64,000 nt of DNA from Nitrospirales bacterium (GCA_022825885.1 JAJDVY010000006.1:36576-100575), one strand, 5' to 3'. Shown: positions 35,271-44,804, counted from the stretch's first letter. Notes: generated from the letters alone by a model not told the origin. Translations and numbers: made by a program.

Positions 35271-38200
35271 TGCCTCCACGTCGTCGCTTAGCCGGGACTT
35301 CTCTTCTCCAAAACCGCCTTGTCCTGCATCGTTTTATTTGCCGGGAGTTCGGTTACGATGACATGCGCACCATGTTGGACCGGCTGCGCGACGTGCCGAC
35401 CGGCTTCGATGCAGGTGGGGAGAGTGAATACGCCCGCGCGTTGTATTTGTCTCCGACTTCTCCGACCCGACCTGAGGATTTGGCCGCATACGACGCCAAC
35501 ATTGTCACGCATAGCCACAAACTGCGCATGACCCCTGAACGGGGCCGCGTCTGGAAGCCGTATCAATACCTTGCCTTGTTGTTCACCGAACGTTACCTGG
35601 ACAGATATTTCCACGACCCCGAAGCACTCTGCGCTGACTTGAACAGGACACGGGCTGCACATGGGTTGACGCGGGATATGCCGGACTACATGCTTGATGA
35701 CCTGAGGACCATCGCGTTTCAGAGTGCGACCGGTTCCGGCAAGACCCTTCTCATGCACGCCCATATTCTGCAATACCGGCAGTACCTAGCCGCCTCCGGC
35801 GGGCGACTCAACAACGTGGTCCTGCTGACGCCCAACGAACAGATGTCCATGCAGCATGAGAAGGAATTGCGGGCCAGCGGCTTGCCCGCACGGATGTTTT
35901 CCGCCGAAGCTGGGGTTGACCTGTTCCCGCACGTGGAAATTATCGACCTCAACAAACTGGCAGAGAAGAAGGGTGTCAAGCGTATCGCCGTGGGGGATTT
36001 CGGCGACAACAACCTGGTTTTAGTGGATGAAGGACATCTGGGCGCATCGGGTAAGGTGTGGCGTGAGCGCCGCAAGGAACTCTCTCGTGGCGGCTTCACC
36101 TTCGAGTATTCCGCTACCTTCAACCAGATTGCAGGCAAGGACGACGCGCTACGCGACGCTTATGGGAAATGCCTGCTGTTCGATTACGCCTATCGCTGGT
36201 TTCACAAAGACGGCTACGGCAAGGACTACGTCATCTCCAACTTGCCTCAGGGCATGGCCGACGTGCACCGCGACGTCTACCTGCTGGGTTGTCTGTTGAC
36301 GTTCTATCAGCAATACCGCATTTGGCACGACAATGCCGCGGCCTGGGTGGATTTCAACGTGACCAAGCCGCTTTGGGTTTTCCTGGGTAAGACGGTGACC
36401 GGCTCCGGCAGGGCAGATAGGGAAACGCAGTCCGACGTCGTGAGCATCCTGAATTTCCTGGCCCAAGTGTTGGCGAACGGCGACGAAATGCGTGTCATGA
36501 TTGGGCAACTGCTGGACGGACAGTCTGGACTGACCGACGAAAGCGGGCGGGACTATTTCAGGGACCGGTTCACGTATCTTGGCGAACACATGTCCTCACA
36601 CAAAGCCGATGATCTTTATACAGATCTGTGTATTACCCTGTTTCACGGAATGGGGAAACTGCACGTCGTTTACCTGACTACAGGCGAAGGCGAATTGCAC
36701 CTGCACGCCGGCGATGCGCCGGCCTTTGGCGTCGTCAACGTCGGTGATTCCGCTGCTCTGTACAAATTGCTAACGGAGCAGGCCAATCCGCATGTGGCAG
36801 TTTCCCGGGAAGCTGGTTTTGCCGAGCGGCTTTTTACCGACGTGGACAGACGTGATTCGCCGGTGAACGTCGTCATCGGTGCGCGGCGCTTCATTGCCGG
36901 TTGGAACTCGTGGCGCGTGGCGACCATGGGCTTGATGCACGTCGGCGTCGGCGAAGGGCCGGAGATCATCCAGATGTTCGGGCGCGGTGTGCGCCTGAAA
37001 GGCTGGAACATGAGCCTGAAACGCCATCAGAAAAGCGGAGCGGAATTGCCAACGGATAGCGCGGAACTGACTCATCTGGAAACACTGAATATTTTCGGCT
37101 TGCGGGCCAACTACATGCAGACCTTTCGGGACCTTTTGGAAAAGGAGGGCGTGCGCGTCGAACGAGAGATGGTTCGTTTACCCGTCACCTGGAATTTCGC
37201 CAGGAAGACGGGCTTGAAGTTGATCCGGCTCAAGGCAGATGTGCAATACGCGCGTTCCTCGGAGCGCCCCGTTCTGCCAGATCCCGGCGCTGGGAAACCC
37301 GTCGCTTTGGACCTGTACTCGCGATTGCAATCCGTTGCTTCCTCGGATGTCGCGTCTGAACAGTCAGCGCCTAAAAATTCAGTCAAACTCCCGCTAAGCC
37401 AGGTCGCGTTTTTCGATCGAACGCGCCTGTACGACAAACTGTTGCAGCGTAAACAGCAACGGGGCTGGCATAACCTGACCATTAAGCGTGGCACGTTGGA
37501 TCGTCTTCTGGAACATGACGATTGGTATAACCTGTCCATGCCGTCGGAACGTTTGTTCGTGACCGGGTTTCGCCAGATAGGCGGGCTTGAAGACGTTGCG
37601 CTCGATCTCATCACCGAGTATGCAGAGGAATTCTGGCGCAAGCAGCGTCGGCAATGGGAACACGACAAGATCGAGGTGCTTACGCTGGACGAAGACGACC
37701 CTAACAATATCGGTGCCTATGAGTTATCCGTGGATACGACCGAGAACCGGTTGAGCGAGGACGTTCGCGAATTGGCATCAAACGTTCGGGCAGGCGATTT
37801 CCGTAGTCTGAGCGTCAACGTCATCATGACTCAAGCTCATGCCTATAAACCGTTGCTGTATGCCGGGCCGGACAGCAAGGTGACGATTCAACCGGTTTCC
37901 CTGAACAAAGATGAAAGGAACGTGGTTGAAAAACTGGTTGTGCTGGCGGAACACCGAGACCCCTGCCTGCACGGCAAGGAATTGTTTCTTATCCGCAACC
38001 TGACGCGAGGCAGGGGCGTGTCGTTCTTCGACGATTACGCCTATTATCCCGACTTTATCGTCTGGTTAAAGGACAAGATCTGTCAGCACGTCATTTTTCT
38101 CGATCCCAAGGGGCTGAGCCGCTACGGGTCGCGTGAAAATAAAAAGGTCAGCCTCCATCACGAAATCAAAAAGACCGAAGCGCAAATCCGCCACACCGAT

Positions 38201-38362
38201 CCTGACATGCGCCTGCACGCCTACGTCCTGTCCGTGACGCCACCGGCACTGATAGACGCGGCCATATGCTCCCGAGCCGACTGGAAGCGGCAAGGCGTGT
38301 ATTTTCTAGAAGAAGGCGATTGTTTGAAGCAGATGATCGAGCATGCACTGAAACGGGCGTGA
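35270..38362 (+). CDS. res: Type III-like restriction subunit Res (DEAD-box helicase with C-terminal nuclease)
   Basis: 1030 residues. Helicase motif I ATGSGKT at 153-159, motif II DEGH at 253-256, and the second RecA lobe with ARRFIAGWNSWRVATMGL and the motif VI-like EIIQMFGRGVRLKG. The C-terminus has YYPDFIVWLKDKICQHVIFLDPKG, a PD-(D/E)xK-type catalytic core near residue 930. It would act with Mod at 29865-33134 to translocate along and cut foreign DNA. Gene overlap with the MazF-like toxin links cell killing to loss of the system. It is followed by a strong hairpin. Confidence 0.88.
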   Translation: MPPRRRLAGTSLLQNRLVLHRFICREFGYDDMRTMLDRLRDVPTGFDAGGESEYARALYLSPTSPTRPEDLAAYDANIVTHSHKLRMTPERGRVWKPYQYLALLFTERYLDRYFHDPEALCADLNRTRAAHGLTRDMPDYMLDDLRTIAFQSATGSGKTLLMHAHILQYRQYLAASGGRLNNVVLLTPNEQMSMQHEKELRASGLPARMFSAEAGVDLFPHVEIIDLNKLAEKKGVKRIAVGDFGDNNLVLVDEGHLGASGKVWRERRKELSRGGFTFEYSATFNQIAGKDDALRDAYGKCLLFDYAYRWFHKDGYGKDYVISNLPQGMADVHRDVYLLGCLLTFYQQYRIWHDNAAAWVDFNVTKPLWVFLGKTVTGSGRADRETQSDVVSILNFLAQVLANGDEMRVMIGQLLDGQSGLTDESGRDYFRDRFTYLGEHMSSHKADDLYTDLCITLFHGMGKLHVVYLTTGEGELHLHAGDAPAFGVVNVGDSAALYKLLTEQANPHVAVSREAGFAERLFTDVDRRDSPVNVVIGARRFIAGWNSWRVATMGLMHVGVGEGPEIIQMFGRGVRLKGWNMSLKRHQKSGAELPTDSAELTHLETLNIFGLRANYMQTFRDLLEKEGVRVEREMVRLPVTWNFARKTGLKLIRLKADVQYARSSERPVLPDPGAGKPVALDLYSRLQSVASSDVASEQSAPKNSVKLPLSQVAFFDRTRLYDKLLQRKQQRGWHNLTIKRGTLDRLLEHDDWYNLSMPSERLFVTGFRQIGGLEDVALDLITEYAEEFWRKQRRQWEHDKIEVLTLDEDDPNNIGAYELSVDTTENRLSEDVRELASNVRAGDFRSLSVNVIMTQAHAYKPLLYAGPDSKVTIQPVSLNKDERNVVEKLVVLAEHRDPCLHGKELFLIRNLTRGRGVSFFDDYAYYPDFIVWLKDKICQHVIFLDPKGLSRYGSRENKKVSLHHEIKKTEAQIRHTDPDMRLHAYVLSVTPPALIDAAICSRADWKRQGVYFLEEGDCLKQMIEHALKRA

Positions 38363-38415
38363 GCCACCGTTTGCAGGACTAGACTTCGGCCCAGGAACAG
38401 GTGCGATAAGATCGC

Positions 38416-38439
38416 GCCGCTACAGATAAATGTAGCGGC
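38416..38439. terminator. Hairpin after res
   Basis: GCCGCTACA pairs perfectly with TGTAGCGGC across a GATAAA loop. It lies 54 bases after the res stop and 70 bases before sdhA, without a T-run. A probable 3'-end structure of the defence operon. Confidence 0.5.
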
Positions 38440-38509
38440 AGAATCTGATCCAGGGAAAATCGATGATAAAATGAATGAGGAAACTTTTTCCCATCGATCC
38501 GTTTGAAAT

Positions 38510-40225
38510 ATGGTGAACTCTTACGAATTTGACGTGTTGGTGGTGGGGGCCGGGCTGGCGGGGTTGCGTGCGGCGTTGGCTGCGCATCAGACCGGGGCGA
38601 GCGTGGCGGTGATCACCAAGGTCCATCCCGTTCGGAGCCATTCCAATGCCGCGCAGGGCGGTATCAACGCCGCTTTGACCGACCGGGGCGACAAGTGGGA
38701 AGAGCATGCTTTTGAGACGGTCAAGGGCAGCGATTATTTGGGCGATCAGGATGCCGTGGAAATTCTGGCACAGGAAGCCGGTCAGGATATTCTGGCCTTG
38801 GAACACATGGGCGTGATTTTCAACCGGAATGAGGAAGGACGGTTGGGCACCCGTCGCTTCGGCGGGCAGAAACGCGCCCGGACTTTTTTCGTCTCCGACT
38901 TTACCGGTCAGGCGTTGTTGCACGTCTTGTATGAGCAGGCGATGAAGACGCGCCTTCCGGTGTTTGAGGAATGGTTCGTAACGTCCCTGGTCAAGGACGA
39001 GCATGGTCGATGCGGCGGGGTCCTGGCCTTTGAAATACGTAGCGGGCGCATGGCGCTGTTCAGGGCCAAGGCCGTGGTCATTGCCGCCGGTGGGTTGGGA
39101 CGCGTGTTCGAGCCCAGTACGAATGCGCTGATCTGTACCGGCGACGGCGTGGCGATTGCGTATCGGGGCGGAGCCCCGCTCATGGACATGGAGATGGTAC
39201 AATATCATCCCACGACCTTACGGGGCAAAGGTTTGCTTCTGAGTGAGGCTGCTCGCGGGGAAGGCGCGTATCTGCTGAATGCCGAGGGTGAACGGTTTAT
39301 GGAGCAGTATGCTCCGAACATGATGGAACTGGCCTCGCGCGACGTGGTGTCTCGCGCCGAGCAAATCGAGATCAATGAAGGCCGGGGGATCAACGGGTGC
39401 GTGTTGCTCGATTGCCGGCATTTGGGCAAGACGCTCATCCGGGAGCGTCTCAGCCAAATTTTTGAAGAGGCGAAGTCGTTTGCCAATATCGACTTGACGG
39501 AAGAGCTGGTTCCCGTATGTCCGGGCATGCACTACATGATGGGCGGGGTGAAGACGGACGTTGAGGGACGCTGCTGGGACCTCGCAGGCGGATGGCAGGG
39601 TGTGCCAGGTTTGTTCGCGGCCGGGGAAGCCGCATGCCTGAGCCTCCACGGCGGGAACCGGCTCGGCGCGAATTCTCTGCTGGACACCGTGGTATTCGGG
39701 CGCCGGGCGGGCCGTTGTGCCGGAGAGTATGCGAAAACCCTGGCTCACCCCCGTATCGACGACGGTGTGGTGAAGGATGAGGAAGACAACCTCAAGAAAA
39801 TCCTGGCCCGTCCCGAGACCGACGACACCGTCTCCCGTATCCGGCACGAGATGGGGTGCGCCATGACGGAAGGCTTCGGCGTATTTCGCGAAGAGGAAGC
39901 GATGATCTCTGCACAACAGACGGTCGGCAGTCTTCGTGAGCGGTGGAATCGCGTGGCCATTCATGATAAAGGACAGGTGTTCAATACGAGTCTCATTCGA
40001 GCGTTGGAACTCGACTTTATGCTGGATTGCGCCGAGACCATTGCGCTGGGCGCCCTGACGCGAACGGAAAGTCGCGGCGCACATTTTCGAACGGATTGTC
40101 TTGATCGTGACGACGACCACTGGTTGAAACATATTCTGATTCATCATCGTCCCGGCGGGCCGCCTCAACTGGACTTTTTGCCCGTTCGGGTGACCCAATG
40201 GGAACCGCAGGTTCGCGTGTATTAA
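38510..40225 (+). CDS. sdhA: Succinate dehydrogenase/fumarate reductase flavoprotein subunit
   Basis: 571 residues. FAD dinucleotide fold at the N-terminus (FDVLVVGAGLAGLRAALAA), the SHSNAAQGGINAAL segment with the His that binds FAD covalently, the substrate motif QYHPTTL, and MGGVKTDVEGR with the active-site region. Oxidises succinate to fumarate in the TCA cycle, passing electrons to the FeS subunit. Next genes are sdhB and the HdrB-like subunit, separated from sdhA by a 200-base repeat-containing gap. Confidence 0.93.
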   Translation: MVNSYEFDVLVVGAGLAGLRAALAAHQTGASVAVITKVHPVRSHSNAAQGGINAALTDRGDKWEEHAFETVKGSDYLGDQDAVEILAQEAGQDILALEHMGVIFNRNEEGRLGTRRFGGQKRARTFFVSDFTGQALLHVLYEQAMKTRLPVFEEWFVTSLVKDEHGRCGGVLAFEIRSGRMALFRAKAVVIAAGGLGRVFEPSTNALICTGDGVAIAYRGGAPLMDMEMVQYHPTTLRGKGLLLSEAARGEGAYLLNAEGERFMEQYAPNMMELASRDVVSRAEQIEINEGRGINGCVLLDCRHLGKTLIRERLSQIFEEAKSFANIDLTEELVPVCPGMHYMMGGVKTDVEGRCWDLAGGWQGVPGLFAAGEAACLSLHGGNRLGANSLLDTVVFGRRAGRCAGEYAKTLAHPRIDDGVVKDEEDNLKKILARPETDDTVSRIRHEMGCAMTEGFGVFREEEAMISAQQTVGSLRERWNRVAIHDKGQVFNTSLIRALELDFMLDCAETIALGALTRTESRGAHFRTDCLDRDDDHWLKHILIHHRPGGPPQLDFLPVRVTQWEPQVRVY

Positions 40226-40230
40226 TGGTA

Positions 40231-40302
40231 TCACTCCCCCCTTGAGGGGGAGTCGCAAAAGCCAAGCCGCCAGGCGCCGGCTGATGCGGTGGGGGGCTTG
40301 AG
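40231..40302. repeat. Intergenic repeat with ACTCCCCC/GGGGGAGT hairpin, copy 1
   Basis: An 8-bp stem (ACTCCCCC-CTTGA-GGGGGAGT) followed by AGCCAAG and a GGTGGGGG tail. A second copy with the same layout lies at 46973-47042. Confidence 0.65.
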
Positions 40303-40334
40303 CTGCATGAGAGGAGATCGAGGGAAGTTCATGC

Positions 40335-40356
40335 GGGACGGCACGGGAGCCGTCCC
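40335..40356. repeat. Hairpin unit GGGACGGC/GCCGTCCC between sdhA and sdhB
   Basis: Perfect 8-bp stem with an ACGGGA loop, followed at 40370-40400 by a similar CGTAGGGACA...GGTTGTCC unit. With the preceding element it makes the sdhA-sdhB gap an array of repeats. Confidence 0.5.
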
Positions 40357-40427
40357 CTACAACCATGATCGTAGGGACACCCCCCGTGGTTGTCCGTTAG
40401 AGAGACCCCACGGCAATTGAAACCGTC

Positions 40428-41399
40428 GTGAATGACGCCATGCTGACCACGTTTCGCATTTGCCGCTTTAATCCTGAAGCGGAATCGCCGCGACCCTATT
40501 TCCAGGACTACCAACTGGCCACCGAACGGTCGGACACGGTCCTGGACGCGTTGATCAGGATCCGGGAAACCGTGGATGAATCGCTGACCTTGCGCTGTTC
40601 GTGCCGGGGGGCCATCTGCGGGTCCTGTGGGATGCGCATCAATGGGCATGCCGCATTGGCGTGCAAAACCAAAGTGGCATCCCTGGTCTCCCCGGGGGAA
40701 ACGATCCACGTAGAACCCATGAATAATATGCCGGTGATTAAGGATCTGGTCACGGACATGGCCGGGTTTTGGGAGAAGATTCGTCAGGTTCAGCCTTGGC
40801 TCCAGCCCACGGGCCCGGAACCGGAAGGCGAGTACCTTGCGTCTCCCGAGGCTATGAATCATTTGACGGGGGTCATGAACTGCATCATGTGCGGGGCTTG
40901 CGTGTCGGATTGCGCGGCCTTGGAAGTGAATCCGGATTTTATCGGTCCGGCGGCGCTGGCCAAGGCCTATCGGTTCGCGGCGGACCCGAGGGACGGGAAT
41001 AGTGCGTCAAGGTTGAGAGAACTGAATGTTCCGGGTGGCATGTGGGATTGCACGCGGTGTATGGAGTGTATTGAGGTGTGTCCCAAAGGCGTGGGAGCCA
41101 TGGATCGCATCATGACGCTTCGTGCCAAGGGGATCGAGCACGGCGTGCCGTCGACTGCAGGCTCGCGGCATACCGAAGCGTTTGCGGATATTATCGAACA
41201 AAAAGGGCGCCTGGATGAACCGATGTTGGCTGTTCGCACGTTCGGGCTTACCAACGTCAGACAGATGTTCTCCTTTCTGCCGATGGTTGTGCGAGCTTTG
41301 ATCAGAGGCAAACTTCCCAGATCCGGTCCGTTACATCGCCCGATACCGGGGATTGATCGAATCCGACGATTGTTTCAACGAGTGAAGGAGCCACGATGA
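40428..41399 (+). CDS. sdhB: Succinate dehydrogenase/fumarate reductase iron-sulfur subunit
   Basis: 323 residues from a GTG, or 319 from the ATG at 40440; no clear ribosome site decides. The N-terminal plant-type ferredoxin domain has CSCRGAICGSCG...C for the 2Fe-2S cluster, and the C-terminal domain has CIMCGACVSDC and CTRCMECIEVCPKG for the 4Fe-4S and second cluster. It is longer than classical SdhB, with an extra C-terminal tail (residues about 240-323), as in forms that pair with a cysteine-rich third subunit. Overlaps the next gene by ATGA. Confidence 0.92.
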   Translation: MNDAMLTTFRICRFNPEAESPRPYFQDYQLATERSDTVLDALIRIRETVDESLTLRCSCRGAICGSCGMRINGHAALACKTKVASLVSPGETIHVEPMNNMPVIKDLVTDMAGFWEKIRQVQPWLQPTGPEPEGEYLASPEAMNHLTGVMNCIMCGACVSDCAALEVNPDFIGPAALAKAYRFAADPRDGNSASRLRELNVPGGMWDCTRCMECIEVCPKGVGAMDRIMTLRAKGIEHGVPSTAGSRHTEAFADIIEQKGRLDEPMLAVRTFGLTNVRQMFSFLPMVVRALIRGKLPRSGPLHRPIPGIDRIRRLFQRVKEPR

Positions 41400-42277
41400 A
41401 ATACGCGTTTTTTCCCGGGTGCGTGTCAAAGGGGGGGTGCCCCGAACTCTATCAATCCGTGAAACAGGTGTACCCTCGATTGGGAATTGAGTTGGAAGAA
41501 ATGACCACGGCGTCGTGTACGGGCGCGGGGGTGTTGCAGGAAAAGGATTTGCGCTTGGGGGACGTCCTGAACGCCCATACCCTGGCCGTTGCCGAGCAAC
41601 AGGGGCTTCCCATCATGACGATTTGCAGCACGTGTCAAGGCGTGATGAGTCAGGCAAATCATCGGCTGACGACGGAGCCCGGCTATCTGGACAACATCAA
41701 CCGGGTTCTGGCCGAAGAAGGGCTCACCTACCACGGCACCACCACGGTGAAACATTTTATCTGGATTCTCCTGGAAGACGTCGGGGAACAAAAGCTTCGG
41801 GAATCGGTGAAGCGACCGTTGACGGGGTTGCGCGCGGCTCCATTTTATGGATGCTACCTGCAACGGCCCACTGCGGCGCTGGGATTTGACGAACAGCCGG
41901 CACGGGCCCAATCATTGGAAACGGTCATGGCCCTGCTGGGTGCCGAAGTGGTGGATTTCCCCGGCAAGACCCGATGCTGCGGCATGCCGCTGCTCACCAT
42001 TAACGAACCCGGCTCGTTGAAGATGATTGCCCATCATACCGCCGATGCCAAAGAGCACGGAGCTGACGTGATGGTGACGCCTTGCCCCTTGTGTCATCTC
42101 AACCTCGACGGACTTCAAGCCAAGGCCGCCAAATACGATCAGACGGAAATCGACCTGCCGATTTTACATGTGCCGCAGTTGCTCGGACTGGCCATGGGCC
42201 TGGGGCCGCGGCAACTGGGCCTCAAGCGGAATCTGGTGTCTACGCAATCGGTGTTGGAAAAACTCGATGTGGCGTAA
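41396..42277 (+). CDS. Cysteine-rich SdhE/HdrB-like subunit of succinate:quinone reductase
   Basis: 293 residues with two CCG domains. MKYAFFPGC and TICSTCQGVM belong to the first; GCYLQRP, TRCCGMPLLT and TPCPLCHLNLDG to the second. This is the pattern of heterodisulfide reductase HdrB and of SdhE in type-E succinate:quinone oxidoreductases, which lack the heme b membrane anchors. It probably completes a peripheral SdhABE complex that moves electrons to or from quinone via its non-canonical FeS clusters. No heme-binding transmembrane subunit gene follows. Confidence 0.88.
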   Translation: MKYAFFPGCVSKGGCPELYQSVKQVYPRLGIELEEMTTASCTGAGVLQEKDLRLGDVLNAHTLAVAEQQGLPIMTICSTCQGVMSQANHRLTTEPGYLDNINRVLAEEGLTYHGTTTVKHFIWILLEDVGEQKLRESVKRPLTGLRAAPFYGCYLQRPTAALGFDEQPARAQSLETVMALLGAEVVDFPGKTRCCGMPLLTINEPGSLKMIAHHTADAKEHGADVMVTPCPLCHLNLDGLQAKAAKYDQTEIDLPILHVPQLLGLAMGLGPRQLGLKRNLVSTQSVLEKLDVA

Positions 42278-42295
42278 AAACAGAAAGGTCGAGGG

Positions 42296-42685
42296 TTACG
42301 AAACTTCTTTGGACATGGTCTGGAAGTAGGCCAGGAGGTCGCGCGCTGAAAGAATCCCCACGATCTTCCCATTATCGCTCACGGCCAGGTGGCGGATCCG
42401 TTTGTTGGCCATAAGATCTCTTGCATAGTGGGGCGAAAGCTTCTTCTCGACGGTCAGAATGGGACTGGACATGATATGAACCACTGAAGTCGCCGCGAGG
42501 TCACCTTGTTCGGCCACGGCCCTGACCACGTCGGTCTCCGTCACAATACCGGCGAAATCGTTTCCCTTTTTTACCAGAAGTGACCCAATTCGCTGGTTGT
42601 GCATTTGCCCTGCAGCCTGTTTGACTGTCGCGTCCTCGGTCACAACGCTCAGATCCCTGTTCATCAATTGTCCGATGGTCGCCAT
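42296..42685 (-). CDS. CBS-domain pair protein
   Basis: 129 residues from the ATG after AAGAGGAACGCG. Two CBS motifs (MATIGQLMNRDLSVVTEDATVKQAAGQM and HIMSSPILTVEKKLSPHYARDLM...RHLAVSDNGKIVGILSARDLL) fill the protein. CBS pairs bind adenosine nucleotides and act as energy or redox sensors for partner proteins, here unknown. It converges on the sdh operon. Confidence 0.9.
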   Translation of the reverse strand: MATIGQLMNRDLSVVTEDATVKQAAGQMHNQRIGSLLVKKGNDFAGIVTETDVVRAVAEQGDLAATSVVHIMSSPILTVEKKLSPHYARDLMANKRIRHLAVSDNGKIVGILSARDLLAYFQTMSKEVS

Positions 42686-42836
42686 CGCGTTCCTCTTCAG
42701 GAATAGGGAAAAGGCTGGAAAACAATGGGGCACATTCTAGGAAAAACCTGGAAGATATGCAAGAAACTGGCGTCTGCTGACTAGCACCGAGCTCATTTTG
42801 ATTGAATCGCCGGCGATGGGTGGCCTTGCCGTCGTC

Positions 42837-43556
42837 TTATAACTTCCGCATTTTGGCATACGCTATTGCGTGAGCGGTCAATGAGGCTGCAAATGTGGCA
42901 AAGCTGAATTCTTGATTTGGCTCGGTGAATTTCCCTTTCAAACCGCCCACTCTGTCGGACAAAATCAGGCAAGTTCCATCATACAAGCGCTCCCGCATCA
43001 GGCGCTCACAAAATAGTTCGTAGCGTTTGGCATATGATGTCGTCTTGAATTGGGGGAATACCTCGAAATACGGCTCATCTACTTTAACAGGGGACGTGGA
43101 TTCCGACGTCTCTTCCAAAAGCATTAACCACCCTAGCCATGGCTTTTGCGATGGCTTGAATTTACCTTCCCTGTACGCGGTTAGCAGATCCGTTGAGTTG
43201 CCCAGAGCTTCTTCTACGCGATTGTTGAAGTTGTTACCAAAAGATGGCCCGATATGGGCTTTAAATTCAATCGATGCCAAGAGGCAGTCGTCGATGACCA
43301 CCAGTAAATCCCAATTCTTGGTGGGTCTGAAATAGCCGGGCAGGGTGGTCGTTCTGGTATGGATCGTGGAGTCAGGCAACCCTGCTTCTGCCAGCAACTC
43401 AGACAAAAGTTTTATGAACCCGTCGAGATGTTTGCCGCTGGTAACCGCACTTCGATTGCCAGCATCTTTTTTGCCCGTAGTTTTCCCTTGTTTTTTGCGC
43501 TGATGAATTCTTGCCTTCCAAAAATATTGGACGGCTTTCGCCAGCCGGTCTTCCAT
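42837..43556 (-). CDS. PaeR7I-family Type II restriction endonuclease
   Basis: 239 residues. The family pattern is strong: KKDAGNRSAVTSGKHLDGFIKLL, LPGYFRPTKNWDLLVVIDDCLLASIEFKAHIGPSFGNNFNNRVEEALG, TAYREGKF, PWLGWLMLLEE, SYAKRYELFCERLMRERLYD. The D...E-x-K of the nuclease is DLLVVIDD...EFK. PaeR7I and XhoI-type relatives recognise CTCGAG, so that is the best guess for specificity. It is transcribed 3 bases after the methyltransferase. Confidence 0.9.
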   Translation of the reverse strand: MEDRLAKAVQYFWKARIHQRKKQGKTTGKKDAGNRSAVTSGKHLDGFIKLLSELLAEAGLPDSTIHTRTTTLPGYFRPTKNWDLLVVIDDCLLASIEFKAHIGPSFGNNFNNRVEEALGNSTDLLTAYREGKFKPSQKPWLGWLMLLEETSESTSPVKVDEPYFEVFPQFKTTSYAKRYELFCERLMRERLYDGTCLILSDRVGGLKGKFTEPNQEFSFATFAASLTAHAIAYAKMRKL

Positions 43557-43559
43557 AAT

Positions 43560-44543
43560 TTATTTTTTTGTTCTTTCCGTTTTGATTTCAGCGCAAGAGA
43601 ATAATGAACCCATTGCGTGTCGAATCCGTTTCTCGGCGTTGTCATAATAAGAGGGGTCGATCTCTACGCCGATGGAATTGCGTCCCCATTTGGCGGCGGC
43701 AACCGTGGTGGTCCCCGTGCCCATGAACGGATCCAATACCGTGTCTCCTACAAAGGAGAACATCCGGACCAACCGTGCCGCTAATTCTTCAGGGTAGGGG
43801 GCGGGGTGCAGTCGTGTTGATGCGCCGGTAAGACCTGACCAAATCGGCTGAAACCACTGTTTGTGGTTTTCATCTGAGATGACGGAGAGTATACGCATTG
43901 CGACCGTTGGGTTCCGGTATCCACCCGGTTTGCGTTGCATCAGGACGAACTCAATGTCGTTCTTGATGACGGCATTGGGTTCATAGGGTTTCCCCAGGAA
44001 TCCGGCACCATTTCCCGCTACCTCAAACACCGCATTGGCAATTTTGTGCCAGATGATTGGTGCCAAGTTGTCGAATCCAAATTTCCTACAGTGATCCTGA
44101 ATTGAAGCATGAAGCGGAACGACCGTGTGTCTTCCGTCGTTCTTTCTTCGTGCCAGACAGACGTCGCCGACCACACAGATCAAGCGTCCACCCGGGACTA
44201 ACACACGATAACAGTGTGCCCACGCCCTATCGAGTTCACGGAGAAATTCTTCATAATCTTTGATGTCCCCAAGCTGGCCAGGGTGGTCTTGGTATTTCTT
44301 TAAGATCCAGTACGGCGGGGAGGTAACAACCAAATGAATGGATTCATCCTTGAGAAACGTCAGTTCGCGGGCATCTCCCTGGATTAATCGGTGTGTTGTC
44401 GGGATCTGCTGGACGGCCGCATCTATCTGTTTGAGGAGTCGTTTGTCCTTCGCGATACGGGGAATATCGGTTTTCGGGTCTTTCAGTTTGGTAACCGAAC
44501 CAGGCAAAAAGCGATCATAATTAAAGATATCTAGTGTTGCCAT
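43560..44543 (-). CDS. DNA methyltransferase of the PaeR7I-type R-M system (beta class, N4/N6)
   Basis: 327 residues. Motif IV TSPPYW (near residue 80) precedes motif I DPFMGTGTTTVAAAKWGRNSIGVEID near the C-terminus, the beta-class order of the N4/N6 methylase family. The TSPP form is commonest in N4-cytosine enzymes but also occurs in N6-adenine ones. It should protect the host against the adjacent nuclease. Published PaeR7I partners are larger gamma-class enzymes, so this pairing is worth noting. Confidence 0.88.
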   Translation of the reverse strand: MATLDIFNYDRFLPGSVTKLKDPKTDIPRIAKDKRLLKQIDAAVQQIPTTHRLIQGDARELTFLKDESIHLVVTSPPYWILKKYQDHPGQLGDIKDYEEFLRELDRAWAHCYRVLVPGGRLICVVGDVCLARRKNDGRHTVVPLHASIQDHCRKFGFDNLAPIIWHKIANAVFEVAGNGAGFLGKPYEPNAVIKNDIEFVLMQRKPGGYRNPTVAMRILSVISDENHKQWFQPIWSGLTGASTRLHPAPYPEELAARLVRMFSFVGDTVLDPFMGTGTTTVAAAKWGRNSIGVEIDPSYYDNAEKRIRHAMGSLFSCAEIKTERTKK

Positions 44544-44804
44544 GGCGGCCTACTTCATTGATGCGTCCTGAATCGTCCAAGACTTCTATTTCCCGTACGG
44601 GACATAGCATTAATTTTATCCGGCAGATCGACCGAGTTCGACTTTTTCAGTTCCCCAGTATAGGCCCTTTCAAATTGCCTGACAATGAATGGTGGCATTT
44701 CTCTTACCCCCTGGTTTTTCTCTCTTGCAAGGACTCATTTTGTGCGTTAGCCTGCTTCAACAAGATTAACGAGAGTTTCCCAAAGAAATTGTGAGTCCCA
44801 TCCC
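44544..44804. other. Gap with no recognisable gene
   Basis: About 260 bases between the methyltransferase start and the next plus-strand gene. It should contain divergent promoters. I see no repeat or RNA gene. Confidence 0.4.

Noticed and set aside
44534..44794. 86-residue plus-strand frame
   Set aside because: No ribosome site, no recognisable fold and atypical composition; treated as non-coding gap.
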